Source of the DNA: Azolla caroliniana
Taxonomy: Eukaryota; Polypodiophyta
Reading direction: 5' to 3'
Assembly (NCBI GenBank): GCA_043228905.1
Contig: JBHGNT010000005.1
Span: 10,974,001-11,038,000 of the forward strand
DNA: 64,000 bases
How positions within the stretch are numbered: position 1 is the stretch's first letter; every line of letters starts with the position of its first letter. Under the pieces are notes generated by a model. That model ran no database searches. It saw only the letters and a program-made list of their open reading frames with translations, and was not told where the DNA came from. Made by a program: the position numbers and the translations under genes. Shown in pieces: positions 22,650 to 32,800 of this stretch.

Positions 22650-23106
22650 TATTGAGCGAGCAAGCTCAACTTGGGCTGAATCGGCTGAAAACACCGAGAA
22701 CTGGATTGGATAGACACTGATCTGTTAGGCCCGGATCGGCCGAATAAGCCGAAAGCCGAATCAGTGGCTAAGCTGAATCAACATGGAATCCGATAGGCCG
22801 TTAGGGGCCTATATTCCTATTTTAGTAAATAGGAATATTATAGGCAGAGTTAGTGTCAGGCTCATCTATGAGCATTAAAGTACTGATGGTACTTGTGTCA
22901 ACCCACTCGTTAGGGCTTGTATAAAAAGTGCTCTATGGGCACACTATAAGTACTAAGTCATTTTGGTAACAGAAGATTACTGATGTATGCTCCACTCAGT
23001 CTCTCTCTCTCTTACTTTCTCTGTGCTCACCTAACTTTCGTATTTCCGAATAACTAAATGTGTACTCTGTGTCTTTCGTATACGTTTCTACACATATCTT
23101 TTTACA
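22650..23106 (+). mobile_element. Solo LTR of the Copia-Z family
   Basis: This is about 457 bp related along its length to the LTR at 61523-62017. Shared blocks include CGAGCAAGCTCAACTTGGG, TAGTAAATAGGAATATTATAGG, CTTGTGTCAACCCACT and GGGCTTGTATAAAAAGTGCT, the last holding a TATA box. It ends TTTTTACA, where the other LTR ends TTTTACA. A perfect 5 bp TSD, GAAGT, flanks it at 22645-22649 and 23107-23111. There is no internal region, so it is the product of LTR-LTR recombination. It sits inside the TRIM-like element. Confidence 0.9.
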
Positions 23107-24303
23107 GAAGTAAACAAGGACTTTGGTTCCATCAGCATAAGTTAGGGTAATTCGACCTCGTAGTACCACTTTTGGCGTTGTTGTGTGACTTGTAGGTTTC
23201 GGGAGTTGGCTTGTCGAAGGAGGGGGAGCATCTATTGGAGATAGAGCCTCCAAGTGGTTCTATCAATGTTGGCAAGTTTGGAATGGACATCAATGGACTA
23301 TTCTGGTGGGAGGCGAGGGTCGCGCCCATAGAGTGCTCGAAAAAGGGTTGATCTATGTTTACGTATGTATGGATGTATTGTAGGCGTGGGTGACGAAAGG
23401 CAAGATTTGATCCTAGGTTTTGTGGGATGGATCAATGTAAGCGGCAAACTCCTGCTTGAGGGTCTTGTTGGGGGTGTTTAGTGAGGTCATTTGTCTAAGG
23501 ATGGTATGGGGACGTAAACACCTGCTGGACACCTAGTTGAGGTGCAACGATGTTGAGGACATCTCCATGGAACTAGCGGCCCAAATATGATAATAGTTGG
23601 ACGGGGCTAGTGATGGAAAACAAGCTAACAATTGATGGAGATCAATCTCTCCTATGGATTGAGGGCCACTTAGACTTGGCTGAGGTGGGGGACAAGGGGA
23701 CTATCGTGTAGGTGGGGGATCAAGGGAGCTTGTGGGACAAGAAATTGGTGGGTAACGAAATCAATTATAGCACGACGCTTGAGGAACCAATCATAACCTA
23801 CGGTGAGGGGCAAGAGTTGGTGGGGCAAGACATAAAAGTGGTGTGAGAAAGTAAGATTGCCTAAGGTGACGATGCAATGGGTTTGCGTGTGAGAGTGCTA
23901 TAAATGTTGGTGATCGCCGAAAAGGACTTGGATGGAGGGAGCAGTTAATGTCAGGAGGCCTGAATTGTGAACTACGATGCTAATGCAAGAGATACTACTA
24001 CTAGTGTCTCACAAGATGGTGTGGTTGGAGTGATTGATGGTGGCGAGAGCGGTGCATACCTGCGAAGTGGAAGAGGCGAACACTTGGACGTGGGGGGTTG
24101 GCTCTTCCATCAACACCTGAGAGGTCAGTTTCAAGAGCTGATTTGAAGCATAACGTTGGAGATTACTTGCAAGAGCTACTCCATTTGGAACTGGGGTGGC
24201 CACTCATGAGGTTGTGGGAACTCAATCTGCATAGGGGTATCGACTTCAGAAGCAATGGGAGGGAGTTGGGATGCCATGAATGAGGTGTTAGCGGCTAAAA
24301 TTT

Positions 24304-24322
24304 GACCCCGTCATCTCCACCA
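24304..24322 (-). other. Primer-binding site of the TRIM-like element
   Basis: On the minus strand the sequence after the LTR starts TGGTGGAGATGACGGGGT. The plant tRNA-Ala 3' end would call for TGGTGGAGATGCGGGGT as I recall it, so there is one inserted base. Confidence 0.5.
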
Positions 24323-24472
24323 ATATGTGAAATGCACATAAAGAGATCAAAACTAGCCTACGTAACTTCTTACTTCTTGCTCAATTTATAGTCGATACAA
24401 AGGTACCCATTTGGGTTGGCTTAGCTACATGTGTGCTAAAAGGGTGGCACAAAGGAACACATGCACACCACA

Positions 24473-24684
24473 ATACATGTAGAATACTTTAAATACATAA
24501 AATACTTCTTAAGTTAAAGTTTTTTTTCAAAAAAATTTAAAACTTTTTTGGAATGTTAAATACGTAGAATACGTCGAAAACATAAACAATTGAAAAATGT
24601 CAATTCTAAAATGTGGAATACGTGTAGGATACTTCAAAGTATTCGACAACCTATTCTAAACATAGAATACACATTTTTTAACAA
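24473..24684. repeat. AT-rich hairpin repeat, copy 1, right arm
   Basis: Continuation of the left arm at 22090-22210. It shares GTAGAATACTTTAAATACAT, AAATACTTCTTAA and ATTCTAAA(C/T)(A/G)TAGAATA with the copy at 54904-55275. It ends TTTAACAA. Confidence 0.7.
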
Positions 24685-25095
24685 CTATGCTTAGTACATC
24701 TAGGTGTCATCAAATCATTGCCTTTCTCCCTTAGCTGTAGAACCAACGTGTACTTGATGGATCAAGATTTTTCCATGACACAAACAATCCTCTTGAAGAA
24801 GCTCTCATGTCTAGTATTTGTGGCAGTGACTTTGATGGACGTCCTCTCCAATCAAGCCCTTATTGATTGTTGCTTTTCATAGATACACTTACCATTCCAA
24901 TTCAGTGTTATTCTTCAATGCATTCTTGTAGCTTTGTTCTTATTGATACCCTTACATTCTTTCTTATTTCCTTCTTCTTCTTTTTATTCTCTTCTTTTAT
25001 TCAATCTTTTTCGTTTATATGGCTTTCACACACACACACATACACACATCCCATATAAAGGGAGGGAGACAAGGGGGGGAGAAGAGAGAGAGCCC
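24685..25095. other. No gene supported
   Basis: AT-rich sequence with a T-rich stretch and a short (CACA)n run near 25027-25050. Short Gypsy-like words occur (FMTQTILLKKLSCLVFVAVTLMD-style reading near 24760-24840, similar in pattern to a retropepsin segment) but they are too degraded to call. Confidence 0.4.
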
Positions 25096-25265
25096 AGATG
25101 GATGTAGCTCAATTGGTAAGGTTGCCCAATGGAGACCAGGTACATTCCACAATGGCATCTAGTGAATTAAATGTATATGAAGTATATAATAGAGAGGCGA
25201 GGAAATTGGGTTTCGAACCCACGATGCGGTGCTTGTAGTGTTAACAACTTACCACTAGGGTAAGG
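25096..25265. repeat. Paired tRNA-like modules next to a LINE tail, copy 1
   Basis: Two tRNA-like halves face each other. Module 1 (plus strand) begins GGATGTAGCTCAATTGG, with an A box TAGCTCAATTGG at 25105-25116 and a degraded B box near 25139. Module 2 (minus strand) has the A box TTACCCTAGTGG at 25252-25263 and the B box GGTTCGAAACC at 25209-25219. Box spacing fits tRNA-derived Pol III promoters. The LINE copy on the minus strand ends right beside module 2. The same arrangement in opposite orientation occurs at 28225-28540. It looks like a dimeric tRNA-derived SINE. Confidence 0.65.
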
Positions 25266-25269
25266 TACT

Positions 25270-26390
25270 TACGAGAGAGAGAGAAATAGATTATATTATC
25301 ATCTTTAGAGGTCAAATATGACATATGAGACCAAAAATATTACATTCCACGTGATACGTGTGAAAGTGAGTAGCGACTCTCGATGTTCAAGAACTTTACC
25401 AATGAATGTTGCAATCGAGAGTGCACATTGTGGTTGTGAGAGAAATTCGTGCAAGGATTGGGCTTGGTCGAAGATGTGTGGAAAGCATGCTCAAATATGA
25501 TCAAAGGTGGAGCATTGTATCAAAGTGTGATCCTCAGACTCTTGAACTTGTTTAGGGCAAAGTGTGCATGGTTAACCACTCTCATCACTTGTGCCCCAAT
25601 GCCCCGTCTCACATCGCAATGCATGTGAGCTAAGTCGCATGGAAGCAATGGTTCGAATGGAAGCCAACGGAATGATGTGTACAGTTTCCCTGTTTTGTGA
25701 AGAATATGGTTTTGCAATTAGGTACAACATCTGTAGTATAATGTGTGAAGCGTGAGCCTCCACAATTTTCCAATGTCATGATACATTGGCATTGAAAAAA
25801 ATGCCTCATTTACAGAGGAATCTAGTGATGCATCATGATGCAAATGTGTTGCATCCCATCTACCAAACCACTTTTTCATATCTTGCATCCAACTAGAACA
25901 CAAAATGTTGCTTTTATGCGTCTTTTGGATCTTTTTGCTTGCTTCCCATGCGATTCTAGGAAGTCGATGTGAGGGACTTTTTTGAACCTTAAGCATGTAT
26001 TCAACAACCCTTTCCATGGCCACGATCTCAATGGGAAGTGATCTTGTCTCAAGGAGGAGGATGTATGACATTTGTTTCTTAACTTGTAGAAACTTTGTAA
26101 GAAAATGTTTTTGGACATTTTCAAACTCTTTCCAAGTAGATTTAGGGATGCTACCACCCCATAGAGAAACATCGGTGTCACCAAAGTGTCGAAAAGGTAT
26201 TTCTTGAGGACCCAACACTTAATATCTCCACGATTGCATGTGTCCTCAAATGCATAATATGCTCGCTTTCCCGCCTCTAAGAGGCATATAACACATTCAT
26301 TCCATCTATGATTTGAAATTATGTTTCTATTCATGGTGTTAGCAACTTCATCATCCATCACACACAATTCTGAGATCCAAAAGCAAATAA
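25270..26390 (-). mobile_element. LINE copy 2 (minus strand, 5'-truncated)
   Basis: Same family as the copy at 4600-6403, from the C-terminal part of RT to the 3' tail. Minus-strand reading gives EAGKRAYYAFEDTCN (near 26270), KKYLFDTLVTPMFLYGV, LTKFLQVKKQMSYILLLET, PSHRLPRIAWEASKKIQK and the region before the zinc finger (LRCETGHWGTSDESG, near 25580). It ends at the tail (GTCATATTTGACCTCTAAAGATGATAAT). At least two frameshifts and several stops are present. The 5' end lies near 26390, beside a Gypsy RT relic. Confidence 0.8.
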
Positions 26391-26394
26391 AGTA

Positions 26395-26945
26395 TCAAGA
26401 GTTCATAATTGTGCAATTGCAATTGGGGAAAGTTGCCATGAGGATCAATTTAGAATTTCTCTATGACGAGCTAGGTTCTTCGTAGATACATTGATGAGAG
26501 TTTGGTTATTGACTTTATTTCACATTCTAAATCCCTTGATGGTGCATGTTCTATCTTCTTCATTAAGAAGAAAGATTGGTCTATGCATTTGGCCGTGGAT
26601 TATGAAGAACTAAATAATGTCATTGTTTGAAATACATATGGTCTACTATTAATCTCAAATATTTCAAAGCATCTAAATGGGGCCAAATGCTTCATAGAGC
26701 TAGATTTTTTAGGTGCATACAATCTTCTAGATTCATCCATAGGATGAAAAGAAACTTCTTTTTGAAATCAATATGGACATTTTGAGTACATAGTTATATC
26801 TCTTGGTCTCAATAATGCACCAACCATTTTTCAACATATGGCAAATGATATTTTTAAAAATGTCTGGAATATTCTCACCATAATTTAACTCGATGATATC
26901 TAATCAAAGACTCAAGCGGAGCACAATGTCCACAATGGTCTAGTA
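26395..26945 (+). pseudogene. Gypsy reverse-transcriptase relic (Sushi/Tcn1-like)
   Basis: Across stops the plus strand gives FFIKKKDWSMHLAVDYEELN (near 26565), LNGAKCFIELDFLGAYNLL (near 26675), GHFEYIVISLGLNNAPTIFQ (near 26780) and LDDI followed by SKTQAEHNVHN (near 26890). These are the RT blocks of Ty3/Gypsy elements, and the LDD catalytic core survives. It may belong to the same family as Gypsy-S at 6572-8400, whose RT is missing. It is heavily mutated. Confidence 0.65.
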
Positions 26946-26974
26946 TATTAAGAAAAAATATGTATGGTGTAATA

Positions 26975-27050
26975 GAGAGGCATGAAAGTTTAACCTTGAA
27001 CTCAAGGCCTTGAGTTGGTAATCTAACAACTTACTAATCATAATAAAAAA
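26975..27050 (-). repeat. Single tRNA-like module (module 2 type)
   Basis: The minus strand has TTAGTAAGTTGTTAG and then a B-box-like GAGTTCAAGGT at 26993-27003. It aligns with module 2 of the pair at 25096-25265 (shared AGAGAGGC and AACAACTTA). No partner module is visible. Confidence 0.45.
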
Positions 27051-27632
27051 ACAGAGAGTCATTTGAATAATATCTTGCTTTGAGATTGGAACATCATGTA
27101 AGGATGGTATGTGAAGTTCACTTACATGTGACGTTTAATAAAAATATGTTAAGAGACATAATAACCCTAAGCCATATACAATTAAGAATCAAGATGCCTC
27201 AAAGTATAGAATACTATGAAAGACCAACATTATTCATATCCACGTAACTAAGTCCAAATTCATGAGTTTTAAAATTAAAGGCAATAAAATTGTGAATGTT
27301 CTCTCATTTAATTGTTCTCTTTCTAATAAGACATACAATGATACAACTATCAATATAAAGACTATACTAAAAAAGTACTCTTTTATTCAAAAGTAATACA
27401 AATAATAAAATTGTTATATTTTTGTGTATGTGTAGAGGAAGGAAGAAATAGATGATAGTCTATTGAACAATCCAAGGAGCTCAAGCATTATGTATATACA
27501 TGTTCATGAATGAGGGTCATAAGCCCACGAATATTCACAAGTGGCATCTCGATGCAAATTCAAATGACCAACCCATTATTTTATATTTGTCACACAAGTT
27601 CATTTAACAATGAGATTCCAAGATGATACTTA
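27051..27632. other. No gene supported
   Basis: AT-rich sequence between the tRNA-like module and the putative LTR of Copia-H. Only short random open frames are seen. Confidence 0.5.
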
Positions 27633-27980
27633 TGTTGGTGCTAATTTATATTACGACTCAGAAACTTTATCTATGTAATGAGGATACATTCATATGGCTC
27701 AAATATTCCCACTCTAAATTTTGTGTGAACAGTAATAAGTGTGAAGATTAATTAATCATTTAATAATTAATAAAAGGTGAAACTCTTGGAGTTGAACAAT
27801 GTGAAAACTCACAAACATGAAGAGACCTTTTCAAGAAAGGACAAATTTGTAATTAGTATAAATATGGCATAATACCCAATTTTGTGTAACACTCATCACA
27901 AGTGTTACAATCATTATTCAACATTATACAATTCAATCATTATTTGTATTAAGGCTCGTCTGTGTTCGTCTATTATCACA
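27633..27980 (+). mobile_element. Putative 5' LTR of Copia-H
   Basis: The sequence starts TGTTGGTGCTAATTTATATT and ends ...TATTATCACA just before a degenerate primer-binding site. It holds a TATA-like TATAAATATGG near 27860 and an inverted pair of CACAAGTG words (27898-27912), as is typical of LTR leaders. No matching 3' LTR was recognised after 55450, so this call rests on the PBS and on the gag that follows. Confidence 0.5.
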
Positions 27981-27992
27981 TGATATCAGATA
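27981..27992 (+). other. Degenerate primer-binding site of Copia-H
   Basis: TGATATCAGATA matches TGGTATCAGAGC (initiator tRNA-Met) at 9 of 12 positions and sits directly after the putative LTR. Confidence 0.5.
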
Positions 27993-28224
27993 GATTTTAG
28001 AAATCATGAAGATTGCATACCAATTCCTTGGTTCTCTTGATCGCGACCACAATACCAAGTGATAATCTCTCTTCTTTTCGAGAGGCTTGGGTGGAAATGA
28101 AATTAGGCTTAGTGCAAGGTCACTTCCTTTATCGAGTATACCACGTTTTGTACACTACTAGAACTCGTTTAGTTGAAGTTCTATTTTTACTTTATTTTAT
28201 TTTAGTTATAATGATTGGATAAAT

Positions 28225-28300
28225 ACCCATTTTGTTGTAAACCAACTCTCTCATGGGCCAATTTTGGCCTTAGAAGACGTTAATATTTCTTTCTTTCTTT
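28225..28300 (+). mobile_element. 3' tail of a third, diverged LINE
   Basis: TCTCATGGGCCAATTTTGGCC, then TTAGAAGACGTTAATAT and a (TTTC)n/(CT)n run, parallels the LINE copy 1 end (TCTCATAGGTCATATTTGACC, CGAAGACGATAATAT, (CTAT)n). The hairpin stem is kept although its bases differ. The body upstream is not recognisable as RT. Confidence 0.65.
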
Positions 28301-28363
28301 CTCTCTCTCTCTCTTTTATTGTCAACCGTTGGGTCGTTACAAGGAGTGCGAGCGACTTAGCAA

Positions 28364-28522
28364 TAACCCTAGTGGTAAGTTGTTAGCACTACAAGCATTG
28401 TGTTCTGGGTTCAAAACCCACTTCCTCATCTCTCTATTATATAGTTCTTATACAATGAATGTAGGGGTTGAACCCATGATCACCTGGTCTCCATTGGGCA
28501 ACCAACCTTACCAACTGAGCTA
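28364..28522. repeat. Paired tRNA-like modules next to a LINE tail, copy 2
   Basis: Module 2 is on the plus strand: A box TAACCCTAGTGG (28364-28375) and B box GGTTCAAAACC (28408-28418). Module 1 is on the minus strand: A box TAGCTCAGTTGG (28511-28522) and B box GGTTCAACCCC (28464-28474). Both boxes of both modules are close to Pol III consensus. The pair lies about 60 bp after a LINE-type tail, the same order as at 25096-25270 read on the minus strand. Flanking words also match (TCTCTATTATATA between the modules; CATCTGGGCTCTCTC at the end). Confidence 0.7.
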
Positions 28523-28543
28523 CATCCATCTGGGCTCTCTCTT

Positions 28544-28585
<42 letters not shown>

Positions 28586-28608
28586 AGAGGAAAAACATCG
28601 AAAATTCA

Positions 28609-29213
28609 ATGGCCATGTCAACACCAAGTGTTACATCATATGATACTCCACCAACAAGGCAATCAATGACCACAATGGCGTCTAGATCAGTGCGATTCAA
28701 CAAATTAAATGGTACAAACTACCGTGCTTTGAGAGTAAAAATGGAGAACTATCTCAAAAGACCAGATCTTTGGTATATCTTCAAAGGCTCGGAAAAAGAT
28801 CACGGTGCCAACGATAGTGTAACACATCATGCATGGAGAAAAAAGAGTTTGAAGCACAGTTGTAGAATATATTCAAGATTGTAGACAAGCAACTTCACAT
28901 GGTGGAAAGTCAACAATTATCAAATGCAATGTGTGAATTTCAGAAGGTGAAATACTCATTTACTATTCTACCAACATGGGTAACTAATCTCAAGAAACTC
29001 AATCTTTAACATTAAAAGAAAATGAAGGTGTGAAGACATTCATTGACATGTGAAGGGCATTATTGGATGAAGTTATACTCTCTAGAATACAACTTAACAA
29101 TGAAGTGCAAGTCATGCTACTACTTGCCACACGTTCGTCAACATGGGGTCCATTCATCACCACTCAATCAAAGGTAAATTCTCAAAAACTAAATAAACTT
29201 CTCACTAAAATCC
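28609..29213 (+). pseudogene. Copia-H gag relic (first part)
   Basis: The frame from 28609 includes SVRFNKLNGTNYRALRVKME (near 28705), YLKRPDLWYIFKGSEKD and HHAWRKK, the N-terminal gag pattern of Ty1/Copia elements (substrate-like 'L-N-G-T-N-Y...W/R..KM'). Stops begin at 28882. The reading is cut at 29213 by the insertion of Copia-N and continues at 34515. Confidence 0.7.
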
Positions 29214-29493
29214 TGAAAAGAATATGTGGAATAGTGCTCGGCCACAACCGAGTCTTCAATCACTTAATGATTATCAAACACAAAAAAATGAGAAATGGAA
29301 GTAAGTACACAAACAGAAGAGAATGCACAGGATGTTAACGTGGAAAACCCTGAGAGGGAAAAACCACGGGAGTTCACAAACTCCAACTATCACTATGTAA
29401 GGAGAATACATCAGGGAGCACAGAGGCAACGACCACATGCTCACAATCTTTGCCTGGCGGCAGTTACAACAAAGGCTCACTTTGTCCCTCCCT

Positions 29494-29544
<51 letters not shown>

Positions 29545-29794
29545 TCTGCTACACTCTGTACAACAGTTACACACACAATGGATCTATACAATGATAATGA
29601 CAACCCCAATGATACAGACTCTCAAGAGTTTGCCCTAGGTCATATATATACTAATATGACTTTCGGGCTATTTACAGATATAGCCACAATGGGCTAATAG
29701 AAACATATTTATATCTATGTCCCTTCATCCGGTTCTCACCGGGTCTTCCTTGCCGGGTACTCTTATCCCATCAAGAGGGACTGAAATCCTAACA

Positions 29795-29808
29795 AACTCC
29801 CCCTTCAC
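29795..29808 (-). other. Polypurine tract of Copia-N
   Basis: The minus strand reads GAGTGAAGGGGGAGTT directly before the LTR start TGTTAGGATTTC. Confidence 0.75.
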
Positions 29809-29809
29809 T

Positions 29810-32800
29810 CCGGCACGGGATGTCTGGTTAGTCCAATTCGCTTCTGGCATGCGTCCAACTTATTGGATGTCAGCACTTTGGTCAGCATATCTGACCCGTT
29901 CTTCTCTGTGTGGATTTTTGTCAGCACGAGCTCCCGATCTTCTACTCGCTCCCGGATCTAGTGGTACCTGTGCTGGATGTGCTTCGTCCTGGAATGATAC
30001 GGCGTGTTCTTCGCAAGGTGGATGGCACTTTGACTATCACAATAGAGCCGATATTCCTCTTGTAGGATCCCTAGCTCTTCGATGAAGACCTTCATCCATA
30101 GTATTTCCTTGCCGGCTTCCACAGCCGCCATATACTCCGCCTCTGTGGTTGACAACGCAGCCGTCTTCTGCAACCTCGACTGCCACGAAATAGCTCCCCC
30201 TGCATATGTCATAACATATCCCGATGTTGACCGGATGGTATCCGCGTCACCCGACATATCCGAATCGGTGAAACCGTCAAGTTGGGGTTTACCGGAGCCG
30301 AATCGGAGACACATACTTGAGGTGCCTTTCAAGTACCGGAGTATCCATTTTACTGCATTCCAGTGCTCCTTGCTGGGATTGCTCATAAACCGGCTCACCA
30401 CTCCGATTGCGTATTTGATATCCGGTCGGGTACACACCATTGCGTACAGTAAGCTCCCGATGACAGAGGCATATGGTATCTTCATCATATCCGCCTTCTC
30501 TGCCTTCGTCTTCGAGCTTTGCTTACCGGATAGCTTGCAGTTTGCCGGAAGTGTCGATCCGACCGGTTTCGCGTCTGACATGTTGAACCGCTGAAGCACC
30601 TTTGTCACGTACTTCTCTTGTGACAGCCACAATTGCTTCTTTGACCGATCCCGGATGATGTGCATCCCCAGTATCTGTCTTGCCGGACCCTAAGTCTTTC
30701 ATTGAGAAGGTCTGGTTCAAAGCCTTCTTCAGCATCCATATCTTTACTTGGTCTCGTCCGACGATCAACATGTCGTCCACGTACAGGAGGAGTATCAGGA
30801 AGTCTCCTCCGTCGAATTTCTTCACAAATACGTAGTGATCGGCCTGCGTCTTGTGGTACCCTTGATCGGTCATGAAGGAATTAAACTTCCGGTACCATTG
30901 CTGGGGAGCCTGCTTCAAACCGTAGAGGCTCTTCTTCAACCGGCAAACCAAGTGCTCCTTCCCTTTCTTCACAAATCCCTCCGGTTGCTACATATAGATC
31001 TCCTCTTCGAGGTCGCCGTGGAGGAACGCTGTCTTCACGTCTAACTGCTCTACCTCGAGGTCCATGCTTGCCGCTATGCTCAACACCATCCAGATGGAAG
31101 TCATCTTTACTACCGGGGCAAATATCTCGTCGAATTCCACTCCCTTCTTCTGCTGGAAGCCCTTCACCACGAGCCTGGCTTTGTATCTTGGGGGTTTGCT
31201 GGCATCTCCCGGTTTCAGCTTGTACACCGAATTGTTTTAGAGTGCCCTCTTTCCATTCGGCAACTCCACCAATTCATACGTGTGGTTCTCATGCAGGGAA
31301 TCCATCTTGTCCTGCATGGCACTCAACCACTTGCGGCTATAGGTGTCATCCTTCGCTTCTTCGAAGCTTTCCGGCTCCCCCTCATCGGTCAGCAACACAT
31401 GCTCTGCATCCGGAAATCTCTAGGGGGCTCTTCCTTTCCGAAGAGGATATCTCTGTCCTCGGTTTTCGGTAACCGGCTCCTGTGTCTGTTCTTCATCCGA
31501 ATCTGATTCGGGGTCTTGTCCGGTTCCGGTTTTAGCTTCCTCTCCTTCTTTTGCCGGTTCGGTATCCTCACCGTAACCGGCCGGTTCTTCGAGTGTCAAC
31601 CGGCTCTTAGTCGAGTAGGTCCGTATCTCATCGAACCGATCCCTACCGGTCGATTTCATTATCTTCTTCTCTGACTCCCAATCGCTAAGGGTCTTGTCCT
31701 CCATGAAGATAATATCTCGACTCCGAAACACCTTCTTGTCGACGGGGTCCCACACTTGGTAGACGAACTCATCCTCATCGTATCCGGGGAATATGCATGG
31801 CCGGGTCTTTGGATCCAACTTTCTTCTCCGGTCCTTAGCAACATGCACGTACGCGAGACACTCGAACACCTTCAAATGTCGGTAGGACACTTCCTTACCG
31901 GTCCACACTCTCTGCGGCATGTCTCCATCCAAGGGTACTGAGGGTGACCTGTTTATCACATATGTCGTTGTTGACAGCGCCTCAGCCCAAAACTTCTTGG
32001 GTAACTTTGCATGTGCCAGCATACTCTAAACCCTCTCCATTATGGTCCGGTTCATCCTCTTGGCCAGCCCGTTTAGTTCCGACGTCTTCGGCACGGTAAA
32101 TTCGAGCCGGATTCCCTTCGAGCGGCAATACTCCTCGAACTGCCCCCGGTATTCTCCTTCGTTATCTGCTCAAACCGCCTTCAGCTTCCGGACGGTTTCT
32201 CTTTTCACTCTTGCGTGGAGTTCCTTGAAGATGGATAACACCTGATCCTTCGTCTTCAATGGTGTGGCCCACAACTTCCGGTTGTGGTCGTCTATGAACG
32301 TCACGAAATATTGCGATCCGGCATGTGACTTCGTGTCCACTTGACACACATCGGTATGCATCAGCTCTAGTGGTGCATTACCTCTCATCGGTGGCCTTGA
32401 GCAGAAGGAGGTCCGGTTTTTCTTACCGGCCAAGCAATCGGTGCACTTCTCAAGATGCACGTCTTTAACCAGAATGAGGTTGTCATCGGCAAGCCTCCTC
32501 ATCCCCTTCTCGCTCATGTGACACAGTCTCTTGTGCCACAACTCACCGGCAGTGTCGGATGCAACGTTCACTTCTTCTGGGCATAACCGGGCATTCATCA
32601 GGTACAATGTGTTGACTTTTCGGGCCCGAGCCACTATCAGGCTCCCCTTGCTGAACTTCATAACTCCGTTCCGGATGCTACTTGTGTAGCCTTCATCATC
32701 TAGCTGACCGGCTAATATCAGGTTCAGTCGAACCTCCGGAATGTGTCGGACATCCTTTAGTAGCAACTTGCATCCGGTTGGTGTTGTCAGCCACACATCT

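Larger units (their letters stand above)
22211..24472 (-). mobile_element. Small non-coding LTR element (TRIM/LARD-like)
   Basis: Direct repeats at 22211-22416 (206 bp) and 24326-24472 (147 bp) share GCTCAATTTATAGTCGATAC, GTACCCATTTGGGTT and GGAACACATGCACACCACA. The left copy is longer because of an internal duplication of about 60 bp. Read on the minus strand, a polypurine tract (CTCAAGGGGGAAA) precedes the 3' LTR. A primer-binding site (TGGTGGAGATGACGGGGTC, at 24304-24322) follows the 5' LTR and matches the plant tRNA-Ala 3' end with one extra base. The flanks share (A)ATAC, a likely 4-5 bp TSD. The internal ~1.9 kb, which includes a solo Copia LTR, shows no gag or pol, so the element must be non-autonomous. 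Confidence 0.75.

Noticed and set aside
29274-29697. Frames of 60-110 codons with Ser-Leu or Arg-Glu runs (also at 33909-34302)
   Set aside because: They are (CT)n runs within the Copia-N LTRs and not proteins.
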